This document shows positions 16,088 to 25,300 of a stretch of 64,000 bases of DNA, piece after piece. Source of the stretch: Thermodesulfobium narugense DSM 14796 (GTDB lineage: Bacteria; Thermodesulfobiota; Thermodesulfobiia; Thermodesulfobiales; Thermodesulfobiaceae); contig NC_015499.1 in NCBI RefSeq assembly GCF_000212395.1, positions 1,747,421-1,811,420 on the forward strand, in the 5' to 3' direction. Position numbers and translations under genes: made by a program. The notes under the pieces are model-generated. The model ran no database searches and was not told the origin of the DNA. It saw only the letters and a program-made list of their open reading frames with translations. Positions within the stretch are counted from its first letter, which is position 1; every line of letters starts with the position of its first letter.

Positions 16088-17348
16088 TATAGCTATGGAG
16101 AACAAGTTGTCATTATTTAGAAGAATACTTCTATTTCTAACCATAATGGGCCCAGGAATAATTACTGCAAACGTGGACAACGATGCAGGCGGAATTACTA
16201 CCTACTCTGTAACAGGCGCAACAACGGGCTATAAGCTTCTATGGGTATTGATCCCAATGACCATTGCGCTCATAGTTGTACAAGAAATGGCTGCAAGAAT
16301 GGGAGCAGTAACGAGAAAAGGCCTAGCCGATTTGATTAGAGAAAATTTTGGCGTAAAAATGACTTTTCTAATACTCTTAGGAATACTTGTAGCTGACTTT
16401 GGAAATACCATATCTGAATTCGCAGGCATTGCCGCAAGTATGGAAATCTTTAACATAACAAAATATATCTCAGTTCCTATCTGCGCATTATTTGTCTGGT
16501 GGACAGTTTTAAAGGGTTCATATAAGTTTGTAGAAAGAATATTTTTATTTGCATGTCTTGTTTATCTTTGCTATATACCATCTGCCTTTATGGCTAACCC
16601 TCCGTGGGGAGAAGTTGCAAAGAATATAGTTATACCCCATATAGAGTTTAGTCCTTCTTTTTTATCTGTACTTATTGGTTTTATAGGTACCACCATTACC
16701 CCATGGATGCAATTTTATATCCAGTCTTCTACGGTAGAAAAGGGATTAACAGAAAAAGAATATAAGTATTTAAGACTAGACGTAATAACTGGAAATATAA
16801 TGACAAACGTAATAGCGCTTTTCATTGTGGTTAGCTGCGCGGCAACTCTTTTTGTTCATAACGTCAATATTTCAGACGCTAAAGATGCAGCACTTGCACT
16901 TAAACCCTTTGCGGGAAATCTTGCATCCACTTTATTTGCAATAGGGCTATTTAATGCTTCTATCTTTTCAGCCTGTATACTTCCTCTTGCAACAGCATAT
17001 TATGTATGTGAGGCATTGGGATTTAATGCAGGACTTGACTTTACATGGAAAGAGGCACCAGTTTTTTATTCACTAACAACTTTTTTAATCATGGTGGGCG
17101 CAATTGCAATATTGATGCCCAACGCACCCCTAGTGCCCATAATGTTTTGGTCACAGGTTATAAACGGCGTAATATTGCCATTTGTATTGCTATATATGCT
17201 AAAGATCATTAATAACAAAGATATAATGGGCGAATATACAAATTCAAAAACATTTAACATAATAGCATGGCTCACTACTATCATCCTAATAATCTTAACT
17301 TTACTTATGGTAATTACTTCTATCTTTCCAAACTTACTTCCATCTTAA
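16077..17348 (+). CDS. Nramp-family divalent metal transporter
   Basis: About 11 transmembrane helices. Helix 1 reads GPGIITANVDNDAGGITTYS, where canonical MntH proteins have DPGN; helix 6 reads TTITPWMQFYIQSS, where they have MPHN. The metal-site aspartate and one methionine may remain, but the surroundings differ from proven manganese/iron carriers, so the ion is uncertain and magnesium is a real possibility given the MgtE_N partner. The frame overlaps the upstream gene by about 11 bases; the start could be GTG at 16077 or 16080, or ATG at 16095, none with ideal spacing. A terminator follows. Confidence 0.85.
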   Translation: MVNSIAMENKLSLFRRILLFLTIMGPGIITANVDNDAGGITTYSVTGATTGYKLLWVLIPMTIALIVVQEMAARMGAVTRKGLADLIRENFGVKMTFLILLGILVADFGNTISEFAGIAASMEIFNITKYISVPICALFVWWTVLKGSYKFVERIFLFACLVYLCYIPSAFMANPPWGEVAKNIVIPHIEFSPSFLSVLIGFIGTTITPWMQFYIQSSTVEKGLTEKEYKYLRLDVITGNIMTNVIALFIVVSCAATLFVHNVNISDAKDAALALKPFAGNLASTLFAIGLFNASIFSACILPLATAYYVCEALGFNAGLDFTWKEAPVFYSLTTFLIMVGAIAILMPNAPLVPIMFWSQVINGVILPFVLLYMLKIINNKDIMGEYTNSKTFNIIAWLTTIILIILTLLMVITSIFPNLLPS

Positions 17349-17356
17349 ATTTATTG

Positions 17357-17399
17357 CCCAGAGAGCGTGCAAGTTTCTCTGGGTATTTTATATTTTTTT
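17357..17399 (+). terminator. Terminator of the Nramp operon
   Basis: An 8-bp stem (CCCAGAGA with TCTCTGGG), an 11-base loop and a T-rich tail ending in seven T. The tail overlaps the stop codon of the convergent bioB gene. Confidence 0.88.
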
Positions 17400-18342
17400 A
17401 AACTTTAATTAGCTCTAAACTTCCTATTAGTTCAAGATCCTTTTCTATTTCCTCGCCTGGTCTAGTAAGATATCCACCTATCATCAAGGCGTTAGCAGCT
17501 GAGTTTAACGCTAATTTTTGGTATTTTCCAAGAACGCTCTCTCTTCCTGCACAAAGTCTGATAGTGGCATAAGGAAGAACAATTCTAAATATAGCAAGGG
17601 TTTTTAAGATTTCTGATCTATCAAGAAGTTCAAGCCCTTCAAGAGGAGTCCCCTTAATGGGAATTAATATATTAAAAGGAACTGATTTTATCCCAAGATT
17701 TTTAAGAGTAATAGCAAATTCTATTCTTTGTTCAAAGGTCTCGCCCAGTCCTACTATACCTCCAACACAAGGAATTAAGCCCGCTCTTTTTACAGCCTCG
17801 ATTGTATCAATTCTTTCATCGTAAGAATGAGTACTGCAGATGTTGCCAAAAAAGCTTCTTGAAGTCTCAAGGTTGTGATGATAGGTAGAAACTCCCACTT
17901 CCTTTAATCTATTCAGATCTCTTTCTCCAATTATCCCCAAAGAAGCACACAGATCAATATCTACTTCTCTTTTAAGCCTTTCAAAAATAGGCAGTAGATC
18001 ATCCATATCAGCTTTAGAAGGTCCTTTACCGCTTGAGACAAGAGAAAACCTTTTTGAGCCGTATCTCTTCATCAATTTTGCCTTAGCAATTACTTCTTCC
18101 ACACTAACCTTTTTAAACTCTACGCCAGTATTAAAGTAGGAAGATTGAGCACAAAAAGAACAATTTTCACTACAACTTCCTGTCTTATAGCTTATTATCG
18201 AACACAATTCAAAAGAGGAAACATATTTTTCCTTTATCCTTTTTGCAATCATAAGCAGACGATCTGTGTCAAGATTCAAAAGGCCATATATTGCAGACTC
18301 GTTTAATTTACTTTCTGGGTCAAAGTTTTCTAAGTCAATCAT
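17398..18342 (-). CDS. bioB: Biotin synthase
   Basis: A 314-residue radical SAM enzyme that inserts sulfur into dethiobiotin, in the cytosol. The radical SAM 4Fe-4S cysteines are Cys57, Cys61 and Cys64 (CSENCSFC). The 2Fe-2S sulfur-donor site uses cysteines in DLCASLG and GLIPCVGG, with the conserved Arg in IRLCAGRES. Length and ends match the family. It is a lone gene; the rest of the biotin pathway is not in this window. It is convergent with the Nramp gene and divergent from the globin-PsiE gene. Confidence 0.95.
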   Translation of the reverse strand: MIDLENFDPESKLNESAIYGLLNLDTDRLLMIAKRIKEKYVSSFELCSIISYKTGSCSENCSFCAQSSYFNTGVEFKKVSVEEVIAKAKLMKRYGSKRFSLVSSGKGPSKADMDDLLPIFERLKREVDIDLCASLGIIGERDLNRLKEVGVSTYHHNLETSRSFFGNICSTHSYDERIDTIEAVKRAGLIPCVGGIVGLGETFEQRIEFAITLKNLGIKSVPFNILIPIKGTPLEGLELLDRSEILKTLAIFRIVLPYATIRLCAGRESVLGKYQKLALNSAANALMIGGYLTRPGEEIEKDLELIGSLELIKV

Positions 18343-18458
18343 TATAACCTCCAGAATGTTTTTCTATAATCTCATAGATTTTATCAGTAAATTTCATGCA
18401 AGCAAATATTTTTTTGTGTTAGAATTAAATTAATTATTAATTAAAAAGGGGTAATAAT

Positions 18459-19349
18459 TTGGAAAGTTCTGAAAGCATCAAAAAAATTTACAATTTCAAA
18501 GAAACGGATAAAGACAATCTTGAGTCTTTATGCGCTGCAGCAAGACAAAACGTTGACAACTTTATAGAAAACCTGTATAACTTTCTTAGTACCTTCCCAG
18601 ATTATCACAAATTTTTAGGCAAACAGGAAGTTAGAAAAAGACACGAAGAAAAGTTTAAGGTTTGGTTTATAGATCTTTTTTGTGGAAAATATGACGAGAG
18701 CTACATTATAAGAATTCAAAAAATTGGACAAGTTCACGCAGATATGGGACTACCTACTCATTACGTTAGCGCTACAATGAGTTTTATAAGAAATTATATT
18801 CATCAAAGAATACTTCTTTCCTGTCCTAATGAGGAAGAGAGAAAGAACTGTAGAGAATCTGTAGACAAGATTTTAGACATAAACCTCGATATATTAACCA
18901 GCTCATATGTAGATGAGAACAAAATCTATATAGCAAGAACAAAAATAGAAAGCAAAATAGTAAGGATTAGTTCAAAAATATCTTATTATTTTGACATTGC
19001 ACTGATATTAGCGCTTGTATTTACAAGCTTTATGATATTTGTGTTATTCTTGTCAGATATCTACAACTTCTTAAGGAGCGCTTCTTCTTTTGAGACTAGC
19101 GTAGTAAACATACTTGGCGCTATGCTTATAATCTGGACTATTAGAGAGCTTTTAGAAGAAGAGTTAAAAAGGTTAAAAGGGAAAAAATTTGCGCTCAATA
19201 TATTCATAAGTCTTGCAATGGCAGCCATGTTAAGAAAAATATTAATATTTTCACTTGAGCCTCACAACTCTGTGGAGGTAATAGTGCTTGGCTTCCTGGT
19301 ATTGATACTTGGAATAGTATACTGGCTTATGAATAAGAGCGCTATTTAG
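18459..19349 (+). CDS. Protoglobin-like sensor fused to PsiE-type membrane domain
   Basis: Residues 1-155 form a globin-coupled-sensor or protoglobin domain with proximal His93 in IGQVHADMGLPTHYV, so it probably binds haem and senses oxygen, NO or CO. Residues 165-296 hold four hydrophobic helices resembling the phosphate-starvation-inducible PsiE family (IIWTIRELLEEELKRLKG is its characteristic loop). The protein has no kinase, cyclase or methyl-accepting output, so the signal must pass through the membrane domain. It starts at TTG, with AAAGGGG 7 bases upstream. The last eight bases overlap the convergent flavoprotein gene. Function is not established for this architecture as far as I know. 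Confidence 0.8.
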   Translation: MESSESIKKIYNFKETDKDNLESLCAAARQNVDNFIENLYNFLSTFPDYHKFLGKQEVRKRHEEKFKVWFIDLFCGKYDESYIIRIQKIGQVHADMGLPTHYVSATMSFIRNYIHQRILLSCPNEEERKNCRESVDKILDINLDILTSSYVDENKIYIARTKIESKIVRISSKISYYFDIALILALVFTSFMIFVLFLSDIYNFLRSASSFETSVVNILGAMLIIWTIRELLEEELKRLKGKKFALNIFISLAMAAMLRKILIFSLEPHNSVEVIVLGFLVLILGIVYWLMNKSAI

Positions 19350-20001
19350 CCATTATCGATTCAGCAAACCTTTTTCCCATTTCGTATGCTCTCTGACAGT
19401 CTTTAGGAAAAACTTCCCTTCTCCTTCTCTCCTTTGCTTCTACGTCAAATTTTGGCGCAACATACTTAGAATAATCTGTAAACTGATAGGTATCTGTAAC
19501 ATACATTACCTCTACTGAGCCAAAAACTCTTGAAATCATAAACTCAGTTCTTTCGAATATCTTCTTGTAGGAGAGCTCTTCCATCATCTTCTCATTTACG
19601 CCCATAGTATAGATAAATCCAACAGGCATCTTTCTCTTAAAAAGAGTAGAATAATTTTCGTCATAAACCATATATGGAAAAAGAAGCCTTTCTAAAAAGC
19701 ACCTCATTTGCCCTGTCACGCTTGAAAAATAAATAGGAGAACCAAGTATTAAAGCGTCCACGTCTTCTTCAATTTTCTTTAAAATAGGCTCTAATTCATC
19801 TTTTACTGAACATCTGCCATAATTTTTACCTCCCTTTAACTTACAATTGAAACAGCTTGCACAACCTTTGTAATTTAAATCGTAAAGATGAACTATTTCA
19901 GCGTTTGCGCCTTTTGAAACAGCTCCCTCAATAGAATACTTTAACAGCGTTCCAGTATTAAAATCTTTTCTCGGACTCCCATTTATAGCTAATAAATTCA
20001 T
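19342..20001 (-). CDS. Iron-sulfur flavoprotein (flavodoxin-like NAD(P)H:FMN reductase family)
   Basis: A 219-residue flavodoxin-fold protein. The FMN phosphate loop is NGSPRKDFNTGTLL near residues 7-20. A compact cysteine motif (Cys47, Cys50, Cys53, Cys64) matches the 4Fe-4S site of iron-sulfur flavoproteins common in anaerobes, which carry electrons between ferredoxin and small oxidants such as O2 or peroxide. The LILGSPIYFSSVTGQM segment contacts the flavin. The gene is alone on its strand with a GGGAGG site, divergent from the metallo-hydrolase gene. Confidence 0.87.
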   Translation of the reverse strand: MNLLAINGSPRKDFNTGTLLKYSIEGAVSKGANAEIVHLYDLNYKGCASCFNCKLKGGKNYGRCSVKDELEPILKKIEEDVDALILGSPIYFSSVTGQMRCFLERLLFPYMVYDENYSTLFKRKMPVGFIYTMGVNEKMMEELSYKKIFERTEFMISRVFGSVEVMYVTDTYQFTDYSKYVAPKFDVEAKERRRREVFPKDCQRAYEMGKRFAESIMAK

Positions 20002-20216
20002 AACAAACCTCCCATCTAACTAAGCTAAAAATAAAATAAAAATATAGAATTCAGGTATATTGTTACTTATTATAATTCAAAAATATACTTAAGTTTTTAA
20101 AAATCTTTAATAATATCTAACACTAACCATTACATCATTCTCTAAACTAATTACTATAATTATATTTATATATTGTGATAAAATAATATATATAAACATA
20201 TCAGGAGGTAATTAAA

Positions 20217-20966
20217 TTGAAGGAGATTACATATAAGATTCATCCAATAGTTTTAGGAAGCAAAAGCTTTGACAAGAGCATGATGACCTATCAGTTCAAC
20301 TATGGTAAGCCTTTTGTGATCCCTATTTATAGCTGGTATATAGAAGGTGGCGATAAAAGTATTTTAATAGATACAGGCGAATTTATGCCCCTAAAGTCCA
20401 AAGACAGAGAAGATGCGCTGGGAGCAAAAATATATAGCTTTGAAGAAGGGCTTGGAAAGTATGGACTTACCCCTGAAGGAATAGACATTGTAATTCATAC
20501 CCATCTACACAACGATCACTGTGAAAACGATTCAAAGTGCAAGAATGCAACATTCTACGTTCACGAAAACGAGCTAAAACAAATTCACAACCCTCACCCT
20601 TTAGATTATAGATATATGGAAGACTTTATTTTAGACGTAGAGGAAAACAATCAAATCGTTACCTTAAAAGGTGATACCGATATCTTGCCTGGCATAAAAA
20701 CGATATATACGCCTGCACACTCGCCTGGTGGAATGTCTGTATTGATTAACACTGAGAAGGGTAAAGTTTTAATAACAGGATTTTGTGTGATAGACGAAAA
20801 CTTTAACCCACCACCACAAGTACTGGGAATGGGAATGGAGGTAATTCCACCTGGGACTCTGATAAATTCATACGAAGCATATGATATTTTAGTAAAAGTT
20901 AAAGAGCTGGCTGATATCATAGTTCCTTTGCATGAGCCAAGGTTTGCAAAAATAGAAACAATTTAG
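20217..20966 (+). CDS. Metallo-beta-lactamase-fold hydrolase (lactonase-like)
   Basis: A 249-residue hydrolase with HTHLHNDHCEN (residues 94-104), the two-metal HxHxDH motif, followed by downstream ligands in TPAHSPGG and LHEPRF. The length and N-terminal layout are nearest to the N-acyl-homoserine-lactonase/AttM-like group, but substrate cannot be assigned; a lactone, a thioester or a phosphodiester is possible. TTG start with AGGAGG 8 bases upstream. No signal peptide, so it acts in the cytosol. It ends at a good terminator. Confidence 0.85.
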   Translation: MKEITYKIHPIVLGSKSFDKSMMTYQFNYGKPFVIPIYSWYIEGGDKSILIDTGEFMPLKSKDREDALGAKIYSFEEGLGKYGLTPEGIDIVIHTHLHNDHCENDSKCKNATFYVHENELKQIHNPHPLDYRYMEDFILDVEENNQIVTLKGDTDILPGIKTIYTPAHSPGGMSVLINTEKGKVLITGFCVIDENFNPPPQVLGMGMEVIPPGTLINSYEAYDILVKVKELADIIVPLHEPRFAKIETI

Positions 20967-20983
20967 ACACATCTAATCAGTAA

Positions 20984-21017
20984 AGACCTGGCTTAAAATG
21001 CCAGCTCTTTTTTATTT
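20984..21017 (+). terminator. Terminator of the metallo-hydrolase gene
   Basis: Stem CTGGC/GCCAG (20988-20992 with 21000-21004) with outer AGA/TCT pairs and a TTTTTT tail from 21008. Confidence 0.8.
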
Positions 21018-21280
21018 TAAGCAAATTTATCATTATATTTCTTCCAAAATTTCTGAGAGATATTTAAAATGCAATAAGGTCCTAAGAGGGCATTTAATTG
21101 GATAGAATATCCAATTTGTTTGCTAAACTCATAATATTCTTCAACCAATTCTGAGATTAAAGAATCTTTTATATTTTTAAAGTCTTTTTTGCGAATATTT
21201 TTAGAGATTTTTTTAACCAGCTCAGATTCAATTAAAAATTTCTTAGCAAGCTTTTCACTAAAATCTTGATCCACAGACAT
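21017..21280 (-). CDS. Hypothetical small protein (87 aa)
   Basis: A plausible gene with GAAGGG about 11 bases before its ATG and a composition (lysine and glutamate-rich, helical) matching its neighbours. The N-terminal half is amphipathic helix, the C-terminal half contains SIQLNALLGPYCILNISQKFWKKY. No known domain is recognised. It lies beside mobile-element debris and could itself be a remnant. Confidence 0.5.
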   Translation of the reverse strand: MSVDQDFSEKLAKKFLIESELVKKISKNIRKKDFKNIKDSLISELVEEYYEFSKQIGYSIQLNALLGPYCILNISQKFWKKYNDKFA

Positions 21281-21328
21281 TTTATAATTTACCCTTCAAA
21301 ATATAATAATAAATTATAAACTTATTTT

Positions 21329-21457
21329 TTAATTAATGTCATTTTTGCTTAAGTTCTTTGTATAGATAACTTCACCGCCTTCTTTTTTTATAAAATTTAA
21401 TAGTTCATTAATTGATATTGGCTAAGACAAATATTTCATAGCTTTAAATACAGACAT
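21329..21457 (-). pseudogene. Short gene remnant with in-frame stop
   Basis: An ATG frame reads MSVFKAMKYLS, meets TAG, then continues in the same frame for about 30 codons (INELLNFIKKEGGEVIYTKN). Conversion of CAG to TAG would explain it. The parent family is not recognised. It is surrounded by transposon debris. Confidence 0.3.
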
Positions 21458-21579
21458 AGTTTTTTTACTGCAAAACACATAAATAGCTGCACACTCTTTT
21501 AAATCAAGTATGTGTTAATTATCATGAAAACTAACCCTTTTTTATCACGAATTTTAACCCACCCTTGTTGTTCATAAAA

Positions 21580-21924
21580 TTAATCTTTTTTATCCCTTTC
21601 TATTTTTTTGAAGAGTTCTTTCATTCTATAACTCTTTCCAGTTATCAAAAAGGGATAATTGTGATCTAACAACCTGTCTAATATTGCTGATGCTACTACA
21701 TCATCTCCAAATATTTCACCCCATTCTTCAAATGGCTTATTAGTGGTCAATATTATAGATTTCTTTTCATATCTCTTTGACACAAGTTTAAAAAACAGAG
21801 ATGAAGCAGACTTGTTGACTTCAAGGTAGCCAAGCTCATCAATTATTATTAAGTCTATTCTTGACAGTAATTCTACATACTCAGCTATCTTAGCGCTAAT
21901 ATTAGCTCTTATTAGTTCTGTCAT
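21580..21924 (-). pseudogene. istB: IstB ATPase remnant (IS21 family), N-terminus lost
   Basis: The C-terminal half of the IS21-type transposition helper ATPase. Walker B is intact (LIIIDELGYL) and the family's ILTTNKPFEEWGEIFGDDVVASAILDRLL and SYRMKEL segments follow. The Walker A region, normally about 60 residues before Walker B, is missing, so the protein cannot bind ATP properly. Its start sits inside the end of the istA remnant, consistent with an internal deletion that joined the two genes. Non-functional. Confidence 0.85.
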
Positions 21925-22255
21925 CAATTCCTCTATGACTCTTGTTTATTACAATATTTCCTTTATTTTTTGGTATTGTATGCTCAGCTATTAATTTCTT
22001 AGTCTGTGAGTATATATAAAGCTTTATTCCTTTATAGGTTGTAACCCAAGCCTCTTTACCTGAAAAATAATGCGGTACAGAATATCTGTTACCATTGTAG
22101 CTTATTAGACAATCTGAAGTTATCTTTCTTGATTCAAGAAATGATGATAAAAATAGCTCTTTTTCAGGCAAAGAAATTAAGAGTTCTCTCTCTCTTTCAA
22201 AGAACTGATTGTGGCGCTCAATAAAGTCAAATTGTTTTTCTACCTTATTCTTCAA
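21902..22255 (-). pseudogene. istA: IstA transposase remnant (IS21 family), catalytic core lost
   Basis: Only the C-terminal beta-barrel part of an IS21-type transposase is left: NGNRYSVPHYFSGKEAWV, then LYIYSQTKKLIAEH. The DDE integrase core and N-terminal helix-turn-helix are absent. The frame runs directly into the distal end of the CRISPR array, where a decayed repeat overlaps its first codons. With the istB remnant this is a dead element. Confidence 0.82.
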
Positions 22256-22269
22256 AGAATTCTTCTAAT
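22234..22269 (-). repeat. Degenerate terminal CRISPR repeat
   Basis: Aligned to the 36-base repeat, 26 positions match, and 23 of 26 match across repeat positions 10-35. It is spaced from the first intact repeat by 38 bases (22270-22307), exactly a spacer length. The terminal spacer is palindromic (TAGCGTTGTG with CACAACGCTA). A decayed last repeat is the normal sign of the leader-distal end. It coincides with the broken end of the istA remnant. Confidence 0.75.
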
Positions 22270-22307
22270 ATAGCGTTGTGCTAACTAACACAACGCTATT
22301 AGGATTG

Positions 22308-25300
22308 GTCGCAATCCCTTATTCTTCAGGGAATTTTTCTAACGAGGACAAAAATGACTAATCTTTGGTGTTCTATTCACACTGTCGCAATCCCTTATTC
22401 TTCAGGGAATTTTTCTAACAGGACGAGGCTATATTTTAAAAGAGTTTCAAGGGTTCATTAAAGTCGCAATCCCTTATTCTTCAGGGAATTTTTCTAACTT
22501 TCTAACATTAATATCAAAGATGAAATCAAAGAGTATGAAGAGTCGCAATCCCTTATTCTTCAGGGAATTTTTCTAACCTTGGCAGGTGTGAACCTGCCTG
22601 CGAATTATTTTAGTCGCAATCCCTTATTCTTCAGGGAATTTTTCTAACATGGGGGAGGGATGTCGTCCAAGACAAGGACGGGTCAGTCCTGTCGCAATCC
22701 CTTATTCTTCAGGGAATTTTTCTAACTTTAAATGAAAGAAAAAAAATTAAGAAAGCTTGTTGTTAGTCGCAATCCCTTATTCTTCAGGGAATTTTTCTAA
22801 CTGAAAAAATGAAAGAAGCTGTTTCACTTCTTTTATCGATGAGTCGCAATCCCTTATTCTTCAGGGAATTTTTCTAACAAAAAATGAAAAAATTAAAAAT
22901 TTCTGAAATAGAGTCCTTTGTCGCAATCCCTTATTCTTCAGGGAATTTTTCTAACATAAGATAGTAGGCTTTTCAGGTTTTTTGGCAGGCATAAGTCGCA
23001 ATCCCTTATTCTTCAGGGAATTTTTCTAACTTTTCTGGACCTGGAGGTGAAGTATGTTGAAGGTAAAGGGAGTCGCAATCCCTTATTCTTCAGGGAATTT
23101 TTCTAACAAGAAGAACTTAGAGAGATATTGAAAGACTTACGCCGGTGTGTCGCAATCCCTTATTCTTCAGGGAATTTTTCTAACTTCTCGCAACCTGCGA
23201 TTTTTGTTTTCTCTTCACGAGGAGTGTCGCAATCCTTTATTCTTCAGGGAATTTTTCTAACTAGAAGATAAAATTTAAAAAAAGGAGGACAAAAATGACT
23301 AAGGTCGCAATCCCTTATTCTTCAGGGAATTTTTCTAACCAAGGCAGGGGTAAACCTGCCAAGAAGCTATTTCAAGAAAGTCGCAATCCCTTATTCTTCA
23401 GGGAATTTTTCTAACCGCGCCCTTCTTGGGGTGTGCACTTCTTAGTTCAGGAAATTTGTCGCAATCCCTTATTCTTCAGGGAATTTTTCTAACTACGGGC
23501 TTTATGTCCCACTTTTCTACGCTTACTCTGAAAGTCGCAATCCCTTATTCTTCAGGGAATTTTTCTAACTTTGGGAGGTGGTATCCGTATTACGAGGACC
23601 CCTCGTATAGTCGCAATCCCTTATTCTTCAGGGAATTTTTCTAACTACGGGCTTTATGTCCCACTTTTCTACGCTTACTCTGAAAGTCGCAATCCCTTAT
23701 TCTTCAGGGAATTTTTCTAACTATAAGAGTTTCTTTGGTTTTCTTCGTCTTCTCCTAGTCGCAATCCCTTATTCTTCAGGGAATTTTTCTAACGCATGGG
23801 GGAGGAACGTCTTTATAGACGAGGACGGGTCCGTCGCAATCCCTTATTCTTCAGGGAATTTTTCTAACAAACAAAAAAGTGAAATACTGGAAGAGGCTAA
23901 ACGAAAATTGGTCGCAATCCCTTATTCTTCAGGGAATTTTTCTAACTGGAGGGGCAGCCATACTGTTATGAGTCGGAGCCTTACGAATAGTCGCAATCCC
24001 TTATTCTTCAGGGAATTTTTCTAACACAATGAAATTGAAACTAGAGAGAAAAGTAGATTCACAAAAGTCGCAATCCCTTATTCTTCAGGGAATTTTTCTA
24101 ACAGGACAAAAAGATGAAATTGACGAAAGTGGCTCCCACAGAAAGTCGCAATCCCTTATTCTTCAGGGAATTTTTCTAACGCGAGTCTAGTACAGGTAAA
24201 AGTACGATTGTATTTACGGGTCGCAATCCCTTATTCTTCAGGGAATTTTTCTAACTTGATGAAAAGGTTATTTTAGAACTTGATGCACTGTATAGTCGCA
24301 ATCCCTTATTCTTCAGGGAATTTTTCTAACTAGAATTAGACTCGCTATATAGCGAGTCTAGTACAGGTGTCGCAATCCCTTATTCTTCAGGGAATTTTTC
24401 TAACTTTGGACTTGGAGGTGAAGTATGTTAAAGGTAAAGGTCGCAATCCCTTATTCTTCAGGGAATTTTTCTAACAATATGATTTTCAAATACTATAATA
24501 AGGAGGACTAACTAGTCGCAATCCCTTATTCTTCAGGGAATTTTTCTAACATGCATGGTAAAAATTTAATCTTATTTGATGAGTCGCAATCCCTTATTCT
24601 TCAGGGAATTTTTCTAACAATCAAGGAAATAATTAGGGATTTGCGCAAGTGCAAAGTCGCAATCCCTTATTCTTCAGGGAATTTTTCTAACCTGCAGTCT
24701 TCGTTTTTCTCTTCACGAGGCATTTATGTCGCAATCCCTTATTCTTCAGGGAATTTTTCTAACTCATGTCACACTCCGACCAGCGAGCAGCTGGCGGAGT
24801 TAAAAGTCGCAATCCCTTATTCTTCAGGGAATTTTTCTAACAAGGACGGATTTACGTCCTTTGTAACAGGTCAGCTCTTGTCGCAATCCCTTATTCTTCA
24901 GGGAATTTTTCTAACTAAAAAAAGCTATTAAATTTGAAAATAAGCATCAAAATAGTCGCAATCCCTTATTCTTCAGGGAATTTTTCTAACAATGAAGCCT
25001 ACTATCTTATAGTAGGCTTCAGTGGCTTTCAGGGTCGCAATCCCTTATTCTTCAGGGAATTTTTCTAACAAGGTAGGTTTAAAAAAATGAAAAAAGAGAG
25101 TAAAAAATTAAGTCGCAATCCCTTATTCTTCAGGGAATTTTTCTAACTGGAACTGGACTACTCATAGGGTATATGCTCCAAACCCAAGTCGCAATCCCTT
25201 ATTCTTCAGGGAATTTTTCTAACTGTACTTTATTGGAGTAAATATGTATCAAAAGAAGTAAAGTCGCAATCCTTTATTCTTCAGGGAATTTTTCTAACCA

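Noticed and set aside
21281-21579. Possible IS21 inverted repeat end beyond istB
   Set aside because: No convincing partner repeat could be found, as the other end of the element is lost.
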